DNA from: Fidelibacterota bacterium
GTDB lineage: Bacteria > Fidelibacterota > Marinisomatia > Marinisomatales > TCS55
DNA length: 54,552 nucleotides
Reading direction: 5' to 3'
Assembly (NCBI GenBank): GCA_014382015.1
Contig: JACNKN010000051.1
Location: 1 to 54,552, forward strand
The notes beneath the pieces were generated by a model that did not search any database, was not told the DNA's origin, and worked only from the letters and a program-made list of their open reading frames with translations. This document shows, piece after piece, positions 53,385 to 54,552 of the stretch. Both the position numbers and the translations under genes were made by a program. Position 1 is the stretch's first letter. Every line of letters starts with the position of its first letter.

Positions 53385-53630
53385 ATGAAATATTATGTTT
53401 ACATATTAAAATCCAAATTAAAGAATTGGTATTATGTTGGTATTTCTTCAGATATAAATAGTCGATTTAAAGCACATAATGGGAAAAAAGTCAAATCGAC
53501 CAAAAGTTATGCACCTTTTGATTTGCTTTTAACTGAAGAATTCAAGGATCGAATGTCTGCAAGGCGAAGGGAGAAATATTATAAAACAGGATTTGGTAAA
53601 AAAGTTAAAGACTTAAAAATAAAACCTTAA
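53385..53630 (+). CDS. GIY-YIG domain protein (small, URI type)
   Basis: An 81-residue protein: YYVYILKSK (the GIY part), YYVGISSDINSRFKAHN (the YIG part, with Arg and His). The C-terminal half has SARRREKYYKTG. Family members of this size are stand-alone GIY-YIG proteins of unknown cellular role, related to UvrC and homing nucleases. ATG at 53385 has GGGGAG upstream; a GTG at 53367 adds six residues. The tail lacks five residues present in the truncated copy. The tRNA gene begins 16 bases after the stop. Confidence 0.85.
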   Translation: MKYYVYILKSKLKNWYYVGISSDINSRFKAHNGKKVKSTKSYAPFDLLLTEEFKDRMSARRREKYYKTGFGKKVKDLKIKP

Positions 53631-53646
53631 ATTCCTCGTCCTTTTT

Positions 53647-53719
53647 GGGCCCATAGCTCAACGGTTAGAGCACCGCACTCATAATGCGTAGGTTCCAGGT
53701 TCGAATCCCGGTGGGCCCA
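53647..53719 (+). tRNA. tRNA with CAU anticodon (probably Met elongator)
   Basis: 73 bases fold as a cloverleaf: acceptor GGGCCCA/TGGGCCC (perfect), D stem GCTC/GAGC, anticodon stem CCGCA/TGCGT with CTCATAA loop (anticodon CAT at 53680-53682), T arm CCAGG/CCCGG with TTCGAAT. Mismatches at 27-43 (C-T) and 51-63 (A-C) are unusual. The CCA end is not encoded. CAU could mean Met or, after lysidine modification, Ile2; sequence alone does not decide. Its two ends are duplicated nearby. Confidence 0.85.
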
Positions 53720-53919
53720 CTCGGTTTTGCAAAAATACAAATGTAGAATTAATTCAATTAAGGTTCCCAGCCCGCTCCCGACCAACGGGAGGGCTGGCGG
53801 GGAATCCCGGTGGGCCCACTCGGTTTTGCAAAAATACAAATGTAGAATTAATTCAATTAAGGTTCCCAGCCCGCTCCCGACCAACGGGAGGGCTGGCGGG
53901 GAATCCCTGTGTGCCCACT
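53703..53919 (+). repeat. 99-bp tandem repeat containing tRNA 3' ends and hairpins
   Basis: The sequence starting GAATCCCGGTGGGCCCA recurs at 53703, 53802 and 53901 (the third is short and diverged: GAATCCCTGTGTGCCCA). The unit is exactly 99 bases. Each unit has the tRNA 3' strand, an AT-rich stretch, and a hairpin CCAGCCC(GC)TCCCG / CGGGAGGGCTGG (53767-53797 and 53866-53896). The first unit is the true tRNA 3' end; the others are copies. It fills the gap between the tRNA and yedK. Confidence 0.92.
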
Positions 53920-53938
53920 TTTCTTTGTAAATTCCACC

Positions 53939-54552
53939 ATGTGCGGACGTAAAACACTCACCCGGGACATCCAGTCCATCATTGAAGAAATGGCCATCGA
54001 AGAATGGCAAGATCAAGATCTCTTTTCACCCAGTTTTAATATTGCCCCCACCCAGTTATCCCCTATAATGATTGACCATATGGGCCGTCGGGTGAAGCCC
54101 ATGAAATGGGGATTAATTCCCAATTGGTCAAAGGACGCAGCCATGGGATCAAAGTTGATTAATGCCCGATCAGAAACACTGTTGCAGAAACCCTCTTTTC
54201 AGAACCTTGTTCCCAGAAAAAGATGTGTGGTCATCACAGATGGCTACTATGAATGGAAGCGGACTTCCAGCAAATCAATACCATTCTATATTCACCATCC
54301 GGATAATAAACTCTTGCCCATGGCAGGACTCTGGGACATCTGGAAAAACGAGTCAGATGAAAGTATTTACAGCTATACCGTTATTACCACAACCCCGGCA
54401 CCGGGGGTAGAACATATTCATCACCGGATGCCCGTTATATTAAAACCGGAAAATATTAATCCCTGGCTCCAGGTGCACAATACCTCAATTCCCAATGCCA
54501 TGGACTTATTAAAACCCTATAAGGAACCGTTACAGTCATTCCAGGTATCAAC
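53939..54552 (+). CDS. yedK: SOS response-associated peptidase (YedK/HMCES), 3' truncated
   Basis: The frame runs off the window after 204 codons. The protein starts MCGR, with Cys2 as the catalytic residue after Met removal. Other conserved blocks are WGLIPNW, INARSET, RCVVITDGYYEWK, AGLWD and HHRMPVIL (the His active site). SRAP proteins bind covalently to abasic sites in single-stranded DNA. It is a second SOS-linked gene, 9.5 kb from the lexA cassette. I see no copy of the direct repeat found before lexA. Confidence 0.95.
   Translation, partial: MCGRKTLTRDIQSIIEEMAIEEWQDQDLFSPSFNIAPTQLSPIMIDHMGRRVKPMKWGLIPNWSKDAAMGSKLINARSETLLQKPSFQNLVPRKRCVVITDGYYEWKRTSSKSIPFYIHHPDNKLLPMAGLWDIWKNESDESIYSYTVITTTPAPGVEHIHHRMPVILKPENINPWLQVHNTSIPNAMDLLKPYKEPLQSFQVS

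Noticed and set aside
53703-53919. Possible CRISPR array
   Set aside because: The whole 99-bp unit is repeated including the would-be spacers, with only two to three copies and no cas genes.
53627-54016. ORFs on both strands through the tandem repeat (129 aa on -, 67 aa on +)
   Set aside because: They simply translate the 99-bp repeat and the tRNA; the repeated peptide comes from the DNA repeat, and the - strand one overlaps yedK.

Overview
The window looks like a chromosome segment from an uncultured Gram-negative bacterium of the FCB superphylum, most likely Candidatus Marinimicrobia (Neomarinimicrobiota, SAR406 type). This is inferred, not proven. The reasons are an AT-rich background, a full outer-membrane and lipid A gene set with an LpxC-FabZ fusion (an FCB trait), a secreted lamin-tail protein with a gliding/FlgD-like C-terminal module, and a ferredoxin-centred anaerobic-type metabolism. 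There is no rRNA, no phage and no CRISPR array. One tRNA gene is present.

Layout. 0-5 kb: a truncated thioredoxin-fold gene, an FGGY sugar kinase, two ferredoxins, a cysteine-free Mrp/ApbC ATPase and two small membrane genes. 5-15 kb (+): an envelope operon, uppS-bamA-skp-lpxD-lpxC/fabZ-lpxA-(unknown)-dxr-rseP. 15-17.4 kb (-): DUF3108, tsaC and an LpxL-type acyltransferase. 17.4-20.3 kb (+): nfeD, floA and a small anchored protein. 20.3-26.9 kb (-): a four-subunit 2-oxoacid:ferredoxin oxidoreductase, a small ferritin-like protein, butyrate kinase, phosphate butyryltransferase and a large Rossmann protein. Together these suggest branched-chain 2-oxoacid fermentation with ATP formation. 27-32.2 kb (-): a nucleoside salvage operon (lipoprotein hydrolase, cdd, udk, tdk, nupC) followed by adk and coaE. 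32-39.4 kb: rhomboid, M23 peptidase, PDZ protein, a small beta-barrel and the lamin-tail protein. 39.5-44.5 kb (+): an SOS mutagenesis cassette, lexA, imuB-like (catalytic residues lost) and dnaE2, without imuA. 44.5-53 kb: rmlA, arsC, a DNA methylase, yqeY, a frameshifted four-helix-bundle gene, cvpA, dnaG, two secreted proteins, galE and a deoxynucleoside kinase.

53-54 kb is the most unusual part. A GIY-YIG gene sits beside a CAU-anticodon tRNA. A 5'-truncated copy of that GIY-YIG gene is followed by what looks like the start of a tRNA interrupted by a hairpin. On the other side of the tRNA, its 3' end is repeated in 99-bp tandem units that each carry a GC-rich hairpin. The window ends inside an SRAP (YedK/HMCES) gene.

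Two genes, lpxA and butyrate kinase, have no ATG, GTG or TTG in the right place. lpxA has an AGGAG site nine bases before an ATC codon, so rare non-AUG initiation is a real possibility there.
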